Positions 51,470 through 60,495 of a stretch of DNA of 64,000 nucleotides are shown piece by piece. The notes beneath the pieces were generated by a model. It was not told where the DNA came from. It ran no database searches and saw only the letters and a program-made list of their open reading frames with translations. Position numbers and translations under genes: made by a program. The first letter of the stretch is position 1. The number at the start of each line of letters is the position of its first letter. Source of the stretch: Roseateles saccharophilus (GTDB lineage: Bacteria > Pseudomonadota > Gammaproteobacteria > Burkholderiales > Burkholderiaceae_C); the NCBI RefSeq assembly GCF_004342485.1, contig NZ_SMBU01000015.1, positions 1 through 64,000 of the forward strand, written 5' to 3'.

Positions 51470-52156
51470 CTAAGCCGCACTGCGCCGCAGCCGCGCCAGC
51501 TGGCCGGCCACCATCTCCGACATCACGTCGGCCACGGCCTCGGGCAGTTGCGTCGGGTCGTCGAACAGCAGCTCCTGGGCCGCGTAGAGCGCGTCGATGG
51601 CGAGGCGGATGCACAGGCGGGCGCGCGCCGCGTCGACCGCCGGGTGGGCCGCCAGGAAGGCGCCCAGCAGCAGCTCGGTCACCTGATCGTGCGAGCGGTT
51701 GCGCACATCCTGCAGCGAGGGCACCGCGCGCAGCGCCCGCGTGACCCAGACGCCGGCCGGCATCTGCTCGGTCAGGCGCACCGTCTCGAGGAACATCTCG
51801 GCCATGCTGCGCGCGAAGCGGGCCTCGGGCAGGGCCATCGTGGCCGGCGTGGCCCAGGGCTCCAGCAGCTCGTTCTGCCTCAGCATCAGGCGCTGCCCCA
51901 GCTCGTGGAGGATGGCGTACTTGTTGGGGAAGTACTGGTAGAGCGCCGGCGGCGTGAGGCCCAGGCGCTTGCAGATCAGGTTGGTCGACAGCCTCTCGAT
52001 GCCGACCTCCCCCAGCAGCGCGGCCGCCGTGGCCAGGATGCGCTCATAGGTCTCGACCGCGCGTGACTGCGTCGGCGCCTTCTTCGGCGCCACGTCGGGC
52101 CGCACCGCGGCGGGGGCAGATCTGGCGCGTGGCTTGCTGGACGAAGGGGTGGGCAT
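51470..52156 (-). CDS. TetR-family repressor divergent from the TonB receptor operon
   Basis: 228 residues. A basic, low-complexity N-terminal tail of about 30 residues precedes the helix-turn-helix (LLGEVGIERLSTNLICKRLG, PALYQYFPNKYAI). The rest is an all-helical ligand domain. It faces the TonB-dependent receptor across 89 bases containing the TATAG-N6-CTATA repeat. It is the likely regulator of the whole 52-63 kb operon. Confidence 0.9.
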   Translation of the reverse strand: MPTPSSSKPRARSAPAAVRPDVAPKKAPTQSRAVETYERILATAAALLGEVGIERLSTNLICKRLGLTPPALYQYFPNKYAILHELGQRLMLRQNELLEPWATPATMALPEARFARSMAEMFLETVRLTEQMPAGVWVTRALRAVPSLQDVRNRSHDQVTELLLGAFLAAHPAVDAARARLCIRLAIDALYAAQELLFDDPTQLPEAVADVMSEMVAGQLARLRRSAA

Positions 52157-52208
52157 CGGTCGAGTCTAGCTTCGGGATTCACCCGATCACCGCGGGTCCC
52201 GGCATAAC

Positions 52209-52224
52209 TATAGTCATCGCTATA
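52209..52224. promoter_or_regulatory. Inverted repeat TATAG-N6-CTATA, candidate TetR operator
   Basis: It sits 22 bases upstream of the receptor start, in a conspicuously AT-rich patch of GC-rich DNA. The same half-sites recur without spacer at 58866-58875. It may also include a -10 element. Confidence 0.5.
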
Positions 52225-52245
52225 TTCACAAGCAAGGAGACCGCC

Positions 52246-54660
52246 GTGACCCGTCCTCGCAGCCCGCGCCTCAGCGCGCTCGCCCTGTCCGTGCTGGCCG
52301 CGTGCGCCCAGGCCCAGACCCAGCCGGGCGATGCGCCCCAGCAGCTGGAGGCCGTGGTCGTCACGGGCCAGGGGCGCAGCCAGCAGCTGCAGTCGGTGCC
52401 GATCGCGATCCAGGTGCTGGGGGCCGAGCAGGTGCGCAAGCTGGGCGCGGCCAACCTGGCCGACCTCGATGCCCACATCCCCGGCCTGGAGGTGGATGCC
52501 AACCAGCCGACGCAGCCGCGCATGTCGCTGCGCGGCATCGGCACCTCGGACTTCGGCATCGGCACCGACTCGCCGGTGGGCATCTATGTGGACGGGGTCT
52601 ACACCGGCAAGACCGGCGGTGCCCTGCTGAACTTCAACGACGTCAAGCGCATCGAGGTGCTCAAGGGCCCGCAGGGCACGCTGTTCGGCCGCAACAGCGC
52701 CGGCGGCGCCATCGCCGTCGTGACCCAGGAGCCCGAGTTCCGCCGCAGCGGCAGCGCGCTGCTGCGCCTGGGCGAGCATGGCCTGCGCCAGGCCGAGGCC
52801 ATCGTCAACCAGCCGCTGGGCGAGAGCCTGGCGCTGCGCGCCAGCGTCGTCGCGCGCCGCTCCGACGGCGAGCTGCGCGACGCCGCCACCGGCCAGCGCG
52901 CCGGCGGCGACAACGCCTGGGGCGCCCGCCTCGCGCTGCGCCTGCAGCCCGACGCCGACACCCAGGCCGTGCTGAGCTACGAGCACGAGAAGCTGAACCA
53001 GCGCGCCCGCCCGGCCGTCGGCCTCGTCAAGGCCGTCGCCGCCGGCACGGCCCCGGCCTTCCCGGCCGACCCGGCCAGCTATCTGGACCCGCTGCACGCG
53101 CCGCTGCTGAACGACGTGGCCGGCGACCGCGAGCGGCGCGACTTCGACGGCGTGACGCTGCACATCGAGCACAGCCTGCCCTGGGCCGAGTTCAGCTCGA
53201 CGACGGCCTACCGCCACTTCAGCAGCCTGAACCGCCAGGACAACGACGGCAGCAACAACCCGGCCGTCTACCTGTCCACCACCAATATCGAGGGCAACCG
53301 CAGCTGGCAGCAGGAGTTCCGCCTGACCGGCAGGCAGGGCGCGGCCGAATGGCTGGCCGGCGTCAGCTTCTTCGACGAGCACGCCACCCAGACGGCCCTG
53401 GTCGATGCGACCACCACCAGCCTCGACACGCTGAGCGGCAACCTGCTCGGCCAGCCGTTGTTCAGCACGGTCAACCAGCTGGCTGCGGCGGTCGGCCTGA
53501 GCGGCGTCGACCTGCTGGGCCAGCCCTGGGAAGAGCGTATGAGCAACGTCGCCCGGAACCGCGCCCAGGCCGTCTACGGCGACGTGATCTGGCACCTCAG
53601 CCCGTCCACCCGGCTCACCACCGGCCTGCGCATCACGCGCGACGACAAGCGCTTCAGCTGGTTCAACCCGCTGCGCGAGGCCGCCGGCCTCGACGCCCGG
53701 CTGCAGGCCCTGGACGCGGCCGACCTCTTCCCGACGCTGGTCGCCGCCGGCGCCCTCGACGCCGGCCAGGCCGCCCAGCTGCAGGCCGCCCTGCACCAGA
53801 ACGCGCTGATCGCTACCGACGGCGCCTCGACCGCACCGCTGCAGCTGCACAAGAGCTGGACCGACACCAGCCCGCGCCTGGTGCTGGACCACCGCTACGA
53901 CCGTGACCTGATGGTCTATGCCTCGCTGACCCGCGGCTACCAGGCAGGCGGCTTCAACACCCTGCAGGTGGCCTCCAGCTACCAGCCCGAGCATGTGACC
54001 AATCTCGAACTCGGCCTCAAGGGCCAGTGGCCGGCCCAGGGCCTGAGCTGGGGCGCCGCGCTGTTCCAGTACCGCTTCGACAACCTGCAGACCCTGCAGC
54101 TCGTGCCGGCCGCCACGCCCGGCAGCATCCCGGCCTACCAGGTCACGATCAGCGACCAGCGCGCCACCGGCCTGGACCTCGAGACGCGCTGGCAGCTCAG
54201 CCCGGCGCTGCGCCTGAGCGGCGTGCTGGAGCTGCTGAACCAGACCTACCGCCATGGCCGCGCCAGCAGCGGCGAGGATCTCGCCGGCCTGCCGGTCGGC
54301 ACACCGAAGGCCCGCGCCAGCGTGGGCGTGGACTGGGGCTTCGCGGCCTTAGGCGGCCGCGTCGGCACCAGCCTGCAAGCGGCCTACCAGAGCGCCCAGC
54401 GCTGCAACCCCGAGTCCGTCGTGCAGGGCGAATGCCTGACGACGGCCAGCTTCCGGGTCGGCGGCCCGCGCACCCGCCTGGACGGCCGCCTCGGCTGGGA
54501 CAGCGCCGACCGCGCCTGGGGCCTGGCCCTGCTGGTGGCCAATATGCAGAACCGCCGCTATGTGCACAAGCTCTGGTACGAGGCCGCCCCGCTGGGCAGC
54601 GGCTACGCCACGCTGAGCAACGGCCGCAGCGCCGCGCTCGAACTGCGGGTCAGCTACTGA
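52246..54660 (+). CDS. TonB-dependent outer-membrane receptor
   Basis: 804 residues from a GTG with AAGGAGA upstream. Signal peptide ending near ACAQA/QTQ, TonB box-like LEAVVVTG, plug domain (GIYVDGVYTGKTGGA; EVLKGPQGTLFGRNSAGG) and a C-terminal beta barrel. It belongs to the large group without an N-terminal signalling domain, often taking up carbohydrates, siderophores or complex organics. First gene of the operon; its stop overlaps the cytochrome start by one base (TGATG). The substrate is unknown, but the enzymes downstream suggest an organic nutrient rather than iron. Confidence 0.93.
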   Translation: MTRPRSPRLSALALSVLAACAQAQTQPGDAPQQLEAVVVTGQGRSQQLQSVPIAIQVLGAEQVRKLGAANLADLDAHIPGLEVDANQPTQPRMSLRGIGTSDFGIGTDSPVGIYVDGVYTGKTGGALLNFNDVKRIEVLKGPQGTLFGRNSAGGAIAVVTQEPEFRRSGSALLRLGEHGLRQAEAIVNQPLGESLALRASVVARRSDGELRDAATGQRAGGDNAWGARLALRLQPDADTQAVLSYEHEKLNQRARPAVGLVKAVAAGTAPAFPADPASYLDPLHAPLLNDVAGDRERRDFDGVTLHIEHSLPWAEFSSTTAYRHFSSLNRQDNDGSNNPAVYLSTTNIEGNRSWQQEFRLTGRQGAAEWLAGVSFFDEHATQTALVDATTTSLDTLSGNLLGQPLFSTVNQLAAAVGLSGVDLLGQPWEERMSNVARNRAQAVYGDVIWHLSPSTRLTTGLRITRDDKRFSWFNPLREAAGLDARLQALDAADLFPTLVAAGALDAGQAAQLQAALHQNALIATDGASTAPLQLHKSWTDTSPRLVLDHRYDRDLMVYASLTRGYQAGGFNTLQVASSYQPEHVTNLELGLKGQWPAQGLSWGAALFQYRFDNLQTLQLVPAATPGSIPAYQVTISDQRATGLDLETRWQLSPALRLSGVLELLNQTYRHGRASSGEDLAGLPVGTPKARASVGVDWGFAALGGRVGTSLQAAYQSAQRCNPESVVQGECLTTASFRVGGPRTRLDGRLGWDSADRAWGLALLVANMQNRRYVHKLWYEAAPLGSGYATLSNGRSAALELRVSY

Positions 54661-55037
54661 TGCGCCTCACCGTTCTCACGCTGCTCGCCCCGCTCGCGCT
54701 CACGCTGCTGTGCGGCTGCGGCGCCAGGAGCGCGCCGCCGGCCGCCCTCACGGCCGCCGAGGTCGAGGCCCTACGCCCGGCCGACACCCGCCTGGCCGCC
54801 GCCTACGAACGCTCCTGCCTGCTCTGCCACGGCCGCCCCGGCAGCGGCGCACCCGCCACCGGCGACACGGCCGCCTGGGCACCGCGCCTGGCCAAGGGAC
54901 TGGACGGCCTGCTCGCCAGCGCCCGCGACGGCCTGGGCGGCATGCCCGCCATGGGCCTGTGCGCCGACTGCAGCGAGGCCGAACTGCGCCAACTCATCCT
55001 CTTCATGAGCGCCGCCCCTGCGGCCAACAAGCCATGA
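54660..55037 (+). CDS. Small c-type cytochrome
   Basis: 125 residues. Signal or lipoprotein leader (LLAPLALTLLCGCG), one haem site C53-LL-C56-H57 and a methionine in GGMPAMGLCADC as the likely sixth ligand, with the extra C-x-x-C of cytochrome c5-type proteins. Periplasmic or lipid-anchored. It starts inside the receptor stop and overlaps the flavoenzyme start, so it is the likely electron acceptor of that enzyme. Confidence 0.9.
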   Translation: MRLTVLTLLAPLALTLLCGCGARSAPPAALTAAEVEALRPADTRLAAAYERSCLLCHGRPGSGAPATGDTAAWAPRLAKGLDGLLASARDGLGGMPAMGLCADCSEAELRQLILFMSAAPAANKP

Positions 55038-56416
55038 CCCAACGTCGAGACTGGCTCAAGGGCGCCGCGGCCCTCGGCCTGGCCACCCAGCTGCCCGCCC
55101 ACGCCCAGCCCGGCCAAGCCGCATCGGCACCCGCGCCGGCACGCGCCTGGCAGAACTGGTCGGGCAGCGCGCGCTGCCAGCCCAGCCAGTGGCTGCTGCC
55201 GGCCGACGAGGCCGAGCTGGCCCGGCTGCTGCCCAGGAGCACGGGGCCGCTGCGCTGCGTCGGCGCCGGCCATTCCTTCACGGCCCTGGTGCCCACGCCG
55301 GGCAGCCTGGTGGCGCTGGACCGGCTCAGCGGCCTGGTGGCCGTCGACAAGGCGCGCGGCCTGGTGCGGGTGCGGGCCGGCACGCGGCTGGGCCAGCTCG
55401 CGCGACTGCTCGACGCCGAGGGCTTGGCCCTGCACAACCAGCCCGACATCGACGTGCAGAGCCTGGCCGGCGCACTGGCCACCGGCACCCACGGCACCGG
55501 CGCCGAGCTGCCCGCCCTGCATGCCCATGTGCGGGGCCTGCGCCTGGTCACGCCGGCCGGCGAGGTGCTGGAGATCACGGCCGAGCGCGACGCCGACCTG
55601 CTCGCCGCCGCCCAGGTCTCGCTCGGCGCGCTGGGCGTCGTCAGCGAGTTCACGCTGGCCGTGCGGCCGCGCTACATGCTGCGCCGCCGCGTCTGGGTCG
55701 CGCCCACCGAGGAGCTGCTCGCGCAGGCCCCCGAGCTGGCGCGCAGCCACCGCCACTTCGAGATGTTCGTGCTGCCCTTCACCGGCTATGGCGCGGCCAT
55801 CACGCATGCCGAGGTGGCGCCGGGCGCCGCCGAGCCGCTGCACACGGACGACGAGGACCTGCTGGCCGACCTGCGCAAGCTGCGCGACTGGCTGGGCCGT
55901 TGGCCCGAGCTGCGCCGCTGGACGGCCGCCCAGTTGGTCCGCCGCGCCCACCCGGAGGCCGCGCAGGACTGGTCGTGGCGGCTGCTCAGCACCGTGCGCC
56001 CGACCCGCTTCAACGAGAGCGAATACCACCTGCCGCGCGAGCAGGGCGTGGCCTGCCTGCGCGAGATCGTGCAGACGCTGGAGCGCCGCAACGAGGTCTT
56101 CTTCCCGATCGAGTTCCGCTACGTCAAGGGCGACGGTGCCTGGCTCAGCCCCTTCCACGGCCGCGACAGCTGCTCGGTGGCCTGCCACGCCGCCCAGGGC
56201 GAGGCGCACGACTACCTGATCGGCGAGCTCGGCCCGGTATTCCGCCACCATGGCGGCCGCCCCCACTGGGGCAAGCTGCACGACCTGGCCGCGCCGCAGC
56301 TGGCCGCGCTGTACCCGCGCTTCGCCGACTTCCAGGCGCTGCGCCGCCGACTCGACCCGCAGGACCGCCTGCTCAACGTCCATCTCGCGCAGTTGTTCGG
56401 AGCCGCCCATGGCTAG
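55034..56416 (+). CDS. Tat-exported FAD-linked oxidoreductase (ALO/alditol oxidase family)
   Basis: 460 residues. Tat-type leader (RRDWLKGAAALG...AHA), then the VAO-type FAD domain with CVGAGHSFTAL, where H80 is at the position of the covalent FAD histidine of alditol oxidases, and ALATGTHGTG. A C-terminal D-arabinono-1,4-lactone oxidase-like domain ends in DRLLNVHLAQLFG. It probably oxidises a polyol or lactone in the periplasm, and the adjacent cytochrome suggests that it is a dehydrogenase rather than an H2O2-forming oxidase. Coupled by ATGA to the cytochrome gene. Confidence 0.87.
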   Translation: MTQRRDWLKGAAALGLATQLPAHAQPGQAASAPAPARAWQNWSGSARCQPSQWLLPADEAELARLLPRSTGPLRCVGAGHSFTALVPTPGSLVALDRLSGLVAVDKARGLVRVRAGTRLGQLARLLDAEGLALHNQPDIDVQSLAGALATGTHGTGAELPALHAHVRGLRLVTPAGEVLEITAERDADLLAAAQVSLGALGVVSEFTLAVRPRYMLRRRVWVAPTEELLAQAPELARSHRHFEMFVLPFTGYGAAITHAEVAPGAAEPLHTDDEDLLADLRKLRDWLGRWPELRRWTAAQLVRRAHPEAAQDWSWRLLSTVRPTRFNESEYHLPREQGVACLREIVQTLERRNEVFFPIEFRYVKGDGAWLSPFHGRDSCSVACHAAQGEAHDYLIGELGPVFRHHGGRPHWGKLHDLAAPQLAALYPRFADFQALRRRLDPQDRLLNVHLAQLFGAAHG

Positions 56417-57680
56417 CCGCCGTCGCATCCTGCTCGGCGCCGCCGTCGCCACGCCGCTGGCCGCCTGGCTGGCCCGCCCGGCCGTGCAGGGTGGCCCGCA
56501 CCCAGCCTATTTCCAGCGCCTGAGCCAGGCCCTGCGCGAGGCCGGCGTCGCCCAGGCCCGCATGGTCATCGACCTGCCGCGGCTGCGCGCCAACCTCGCC
56601 GCCATCGGCCAGCACACCGCGCGCACCGGCATGCCGCTGCGCGGCGTGCTGAAGAGCCTGCCCAGCCTGCCGCTGATGGACGAGCTGGCGCGGGCCTGGG
56701 CCAGCCCGCGCGTGATGGCCTTCAACGCGGCCCAGCTGCAGCAGCTGCTGGGCGCGCGGCCCCAGGCCCAGGCGCTGCTCGGCAAGCCCCTGCCGGTGGC
56801 CGCCGCGGCCCAGGTGCTGGCGGCGCTGCCGGCCGACGTGGGCAGCGGCATCGAATGGCTGGTCGACACGCCCGAGCGCCTGGCCCAGTACCGCCAGCTC
56901 GCCGAGCACCGCCACCAGGACCTGCGCCTGAACCTCGAGATCGACGTGGGCCTGCACCGCGGCGGCTTCGAGGACGCCGACGCGATCGGCCAGGCGCTGG
57001 CCGCGCTGCGCGCCGCGCCGGCGCTGCACTGGTCGGGCTTCATGGGCTACGACGCCCATGTGGCCGCCCTGCCCGATCTGCCGGGCATGCGCGCCCATGC
57101 CTGGGATGACCTGCAGCGCCGCTGGCAGGCGGCCTGGGCCGCCGCCGGGGCCGCGCTCGGCCCGCAGCGGCGCGAGGGCCTGACGCTGAACACCGCCGGC
57201 TCGCCCACCTTCCGCCTGCACGACGGCCGGGGCGTCGCCAACGAGGTCTCGGTGGGCTCGGCCGCGCTGCTGCCGCTGGACTTCGACAAGCCACTGCTGG
57301 CCGACCTGCAGCCCGCCGCCTTCATCGCCACGCCGGTGCTGAAGAGCTGGCCGCGCTTCCGGTTGCCCGAGGGCGCGACGTGGCTGTCCGCTGCCGCTTC
57401 GGCCTGGGACCGCAACCAGGCGCGCGCCGTCGCCATCCACGGCGGCCATTGGCTGGCCGAGCCGGTCTCGCCGCCGGGCCTGCGGCCGAGCGGCCTTTAC
57501 GGCCACTCCAGCAACCAGCAGGTGATGGTGGCCTCGGAGCGCGTCGAACTGAGGCCCGACGACCATGTCTTCTTCCGGCCGCTGCAGAGCGAGGCCGTGC
57601 TGCTGCAGTTCGGCGACCTGCTGCTGTTCGACGGCGAACGCATCAGCGGCAGCTGGCCGGTGCTGCCGGCCTCGGCATGA
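56409..57680 (+). CDS. Tat-exported PLP enzyme with alanine-racemase N-terminal fold (DSD1-like)
   Basis: 423 residues. Twin-arginine leader MASRRRILLGAAVATPLAAW, then an alanine-racemase-type barrel: MVIDLPRLRANL and the candidate PLP lysine K82 in LRGVLKSLPS. The C-terminal beta domain has YGHSSNQQVMVASE and RPLQSEAVLLQFGDLL, typical of the deaminase/aldolase group related to D-threonine aldolase and D-serine dehydratase. It would act on a hydroxy-amino compound in the periplasm. It overlaps the flavoenzyme gene by 8 bases. PLP enzymes with Tat leaders are uncommon. Confidence 0.82.
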   Translation: MASRRRILLGAAVATPLAAWLARPAVQGGPHPAYFQRLSQALREAGVAQARMVIDLPRLRANLAAIGQHTARTGMPLRGVLKSLPSLPLMDELARAWASPRVMAFNAAQLQQLLGARPQAQALLGKPLPVAAAAQVLAALPADVGSGIEWLVDTPERLAQYRQLAEHRHQDLRLNLEIDVGLHRGGFEDADAIGQALAALRAAPALHWSGFMGYDAHVAALPDLPGMRAHAWDDLQRRWQAAWAAAGAALGPQRREGLTLNTAGSPTFRLHDGRGVANEVSVGSAALLPLDFDKPLLADLQPAAFIATPVLKSWPRFRLPEGATWLSAAASAWDRNQARAVAIHGGHWLAEPVSPPGLRPSGLYGHSSNQQVMVASERVELRPDDHVFFRPLQSEAVLLQFGDLLLFDGERISGSWPVLPASA

Positions 57681-58831
57681 GGCCGCAGCCCATCCGCGCC
57701 GGCACCGTCTTCACGGCGGTGGCCGTGGGCTCGTTCGCGCTGCTGGTGCTGGGCCTGCAGCCCCTGCTGCTGGGCGAGCTGATCGAGGCCAGGCGGGTCA
57801 GCCTCGAGGGCGCCGGCCTGGTGGCGATGGCCGAGATCGTCGCGCTCGGCCTGGGCGTGCTGCTGGGCGACCTGCTGCAGCCGCTCTCGCGCCTGCGCGG
57901 CGTGACGGCCCTCGCGGCACTCTTGGCCGCAGCGCTGGACCTGGCGACGCTGCGGGCCGATGGCGACCTGGGCTTCTGCCTCGTGCGCGCCGGCGCCGGC
58001 ACGGCCGAGGGCCTGATGGTGTGGGCCGCCACCGCCGTCATCGTGCGCTCGGGCCAGCCCGATCGTATGGCGGGCGTCTTCTTCGTCGTGCAGACCCTGG
58101 CCCAGGCGTCGGTGGGCCTGCTGCTGGCCCAGCTCGTGGTGCCGGCCCGGGGCTGGTCGGGCGCGTTCACGCTGATCGCCGCGCTGATGCTGCTGCCGGC
58201 CCTGCTGGCCTGGGTGCTGCCGAAGGCGCTGGCGCCGCTGCCGCCGGCATCGGCCAGCGGTTTCGCCTGGTCGTGGCGCACGGCGCTGCCGCTGGTCGTG
58301 GCCTTCCTGCAGCTGGCGGCGCTGGGCTCGTTCTGGGCCTATGTCGAACCGCTGGGCAAGAGCGCCGGCTTCACGGCGCCGGCGGTGCAGACGCTGATCT
58401 CGGCCGGCCTGCTGATGCAGGTGCTGGGCGGCAGCACCGGCTCGATGCTGGCGCGCCGGCTGCCGGGCCGCGCCACGCTGATCGCGGGTTCGGCGGTGCT
58501 GCTGGCCACGGCGCTGGCGGTGCGCCAGACGGCCGGCGGCGCCACGCTCGCGTTCGCGGCACTCTGCGCGGCCTTCACCTTCACCTGGCTGTTCATCGCG
58601 CCCTTCCAGATGGGGGCGGCCTTCGGTGTCGATGCCAGCGGCCGCGTCGGCTCGCTGATCCCGGCCGCGCAACTGTTCGGCATCGCCTGCGGGCCGCTGG
58701 CGGCCTCCTTCGTCGTCGACGGCGAGCAGGCCGCGTCGGTGCCCCTGGTCAGCGCGGCCTTCGCCGCGGCCGCCGTGCTGGCGCTGGCCCTGCCCACGCG
58801 TCGTCGGGCCACGGCACTTGCCCAGCCATAA
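57677..58831 (+). CDS. MFS transporter
   Basis: 384 residues, about 11-12 hydrophobic segments with little loop sequence. It lacks the strong cytoplasmic RxGRR motif between helices 2 and 3 (LQPLSRLRGV instead). No specific subfamily is recognised. By context it imports the periplasmic product of the flavoenzyme and PLP enzyme. It overlaps the racemase-like gene by 4 bases. Confidence 0.85.
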   Translation: MRPQPIRAGTVFTAVAVGSFALLVLGLQPLLLGELIEARRVSLEGAGLVAMAEIVALGLGVLLGDLLQPLSRLRGVTALAALLAAALDLATLRADGDLGFCLVRAGAGTAEGLMVWAATAVIVRSGQPDRMAGVFFVVQTLAQASVGLLLAQLVVPARGWSGAFTLIAALMLLPALLAWVLPKALAPLPPASASGFAWSWRTALPLVVAFLQLAALGSFWAYVEPLGKSAGFTAPAVQTLISAGLLMQVLGGSTGSMLARRLPGRATLIAGSAVLLATALAVRQTAGGATLAFAALCAAFTFTWLFIAPFQMGAAFGVDASGRVGSLIPAAQLFGIACGPLAASFVVDGEQAASVPLVSAAFAAAAVLALALPTRRRATALAQP

Positions 58832-58865
58832 CAGCGCCATCCGCTGACATGCCTTCGCCCAGAAA

Positions 58866-58875
58866 TATAGCTATA
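58866..58875. promoter_or_regulatory. Palindrome TATAGCTATA at the kinase start
   Basis: Same half-sites (TATAG/CTATA) as the repeat upstream of the TonB receptor, here without spacer, within AAATATAGCTATAGATATG. It ends 3 bases before the ATG at 58879, or lies inside the gene if the ATG at 58849 is used. It could be an internal operator or promoter. Confidence 0.4.
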
Positions 58876-58878
58876 GAT

Positions 58879-60495
58879 ATGACAACGCAGGCTTCGGCTG
58901 ACAACCGCTATGTGCTGGCGATCGACCTCGGCACCTCGGGCTGCAAATGCGCGCTGGTGACGCTGGACGGCGCGGTGCACGCCTGGGCCTTCCGCCCGGT
59001 GGCGCTGCGGGTGCAGGGCGCCCTGGCCGAGCAGGACCCGCATGAGTGGTGGGCCGCCTTCCTGGGCGCGGCGGGCGAGCTGCTGGCGGGCGACGCGGCC
59101 CGGCGCCGCCGCGTGGTGGCCGTGTGCGCGTCCACGCAGGCCGAAGTCACGGTCTGCGTGGACCGCGCCGGCGAGCCCCTGGCGCCCGCCATCAGCTGGC
59201 TGGATTCGCGCGGCGCCGCGGCGATCCGGCGCCGCGCGCGCGGCCGCCTCTTCAACATCGAGGGCTACGGCCCGCTGAAGCTGTGGCGCTGGCTGCGCCT
59301 GACGGGCGGCGCGCCCTCCGGCACCGGGCGCGACTCGGCCGGCCACATCGCCTGGGTGCGCGACGAGGCGCCCGCGGTCTACGAACGCACCCACAAATTC
59401 CTCAACGCGCTGGACTATCTCAACCTGCGCCTGTGCGGGCGCCTCTGCGCGACGCAGGACTCCATCCTGACGGCCTGGGTCACCGACAACCGCGACGCTT
59501 CCCATGTGCGCTACGACGCCGGCCTGATCCGGCAGCTGGGCGTAGCCGCCGAGAAACTGCCGGAGCTGGTCAAGTCCACCGACGTCATCGGCACCCTGCT
59601 GCCCGCGGTGGCCGACGCGCTCGGGCTGGACCCGGCCACCCGGGTCGTGGCCGGCGCGATGGACAACTCCGCCGTCGCCGTGGGCGCCGCGGTGAGCGAC
59701 TACGAGACGCATCTCTACCTCGGCACCTCCTCTTGGCTGGGCGCCCATCTGCCGTTCATGAAGACGGATCTGCGCCACAAGATCGCGGCGGTGCCCTGCG
59801 CGGTGCAGGGGCGCTATCTGGCGATGGCGCTGCAGTCCACCGCCGGCGCCAACCTGTCCTTCCTGCGCGACCGCATCCTCTACCACCCCGACGAGCTCGC
59901 CAGCGACGAGGAGCACCCCGCCGTCTACGACGCGCTCAGCCGCATCGCGGCCCAGGTGCCGCCCGGCGCGCGCGGCCTGATCTACATGCCCTGGCTGCTC
60001 GGCGAGCGCACGCCGGTCGACGACCCGCGGCTGCGCGCCGGCCTGGTCAACCTGTCGCTGGAGCATTCGCGCGAGGACATCTTCCGCGCCTTCCTCGAAG
60101 GCGTGGCCCTGAACACGCGCTGGATGCTGGAGCCCTTCACGCGCCTGCTGGGCCGCGACACCGGCGCCATCGTGGCGGTGGGCGGCGGCGCGCAGAGCGA
60201 GGTGTGGTGCCAGATCATCGCGGACGTCACCGGCCGGCCCATCCGCCAGCTCGAGAGCCCCATCCAGGCCAATGCCATCGGCGCCGGCTTCCTGGCCGGC
60301 ATCGGCCTGGGCGAGCTGGGCTTCGCCGATCTCCCCGCGCTGCGCCGCAGCCGCTGCGTCCACGAGCCCAGGCACGCGCTGCGTCAACTCCATGCCGACC
60401 AGTTCGAGACCTTCAAGGAAGTGCACCGGCGCCTGGCACCGCTCTACCAGCGCCTGAACACGCCCGACCACGCGCCCGAGGCCCCCACCCCATGA
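58879..60495 (+). CDS. FGGY-family carbohydrate kinase
   Basis: 538 residues from 58879 (MTTQASADNRYVLAIDLGTSG); an in-frame ATG at 58849 would add 10. The ATPase fold shows AIDLGTSGCKCALV (phosphate 1), AGAMDNSAVAVGAA with the likely catalytic Asp, LYLGTSSWLGAH and VAVGGGAQSEVWCQIIADV (FGGY signature region). It resembles xylulokinase-like enzymes of uncertain substrate and would phosphorylate a sugar or polyol entering through the MFS transporter. Its stop overlaps the aldolase start. Confidence 0.9.
   Translation: MTTQASADNRYVLAIDLGTSGCKCALVTLDGAVHAWAFRPVALRVQGALAEQDPHEWWAAFLGAAGELLAGDAARRRRVVAVCASTQAEVTVCVDRAGEPLAPAISWLDSRGAAAIRRRARGRLFNIEGYGPLKLWRWLRLTGGAPSGTGRDSAGHIAWVRDEAPAVYERTHKFLNALDYLNLRLCGRLCATQDSILTAWVTDNRDASHVRYDAGLIRQLGVAAEKLPELVKSTDVIGTLLPAVADALGLDPATRVVAGAMDNSAVAVGAAVSDYETHLYLGTSSWLGAHLPFMKTDLRHKIAAVPCAVQGRYLAMALQSTAGANLSFLRDRILYHPDELASDEEHPAVYDALSRIAAQVPPGARGLIYMPWLLGERTPVDDPRLRAGLVNLSLEHSREDIFRAFLEGVALNTRWMLEPFTRLLGRDTGAIVAVGGGAQSEVWCQIIADVTGRPIRQLESPIQANAIGAGFLAGIGLGELGFADLPALRRSRCVHEPRHALRQLHADQFETFKEVHRRLAPLYQRLNTPDHAPEAPTP

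Noticed and set aside
51976-54255. 759-residue minus-strand frame running from the TonB receptor into tetR
   Set aside because: Shadow of the receptor in another frame; the real tetR has its own frame and start at 52156.
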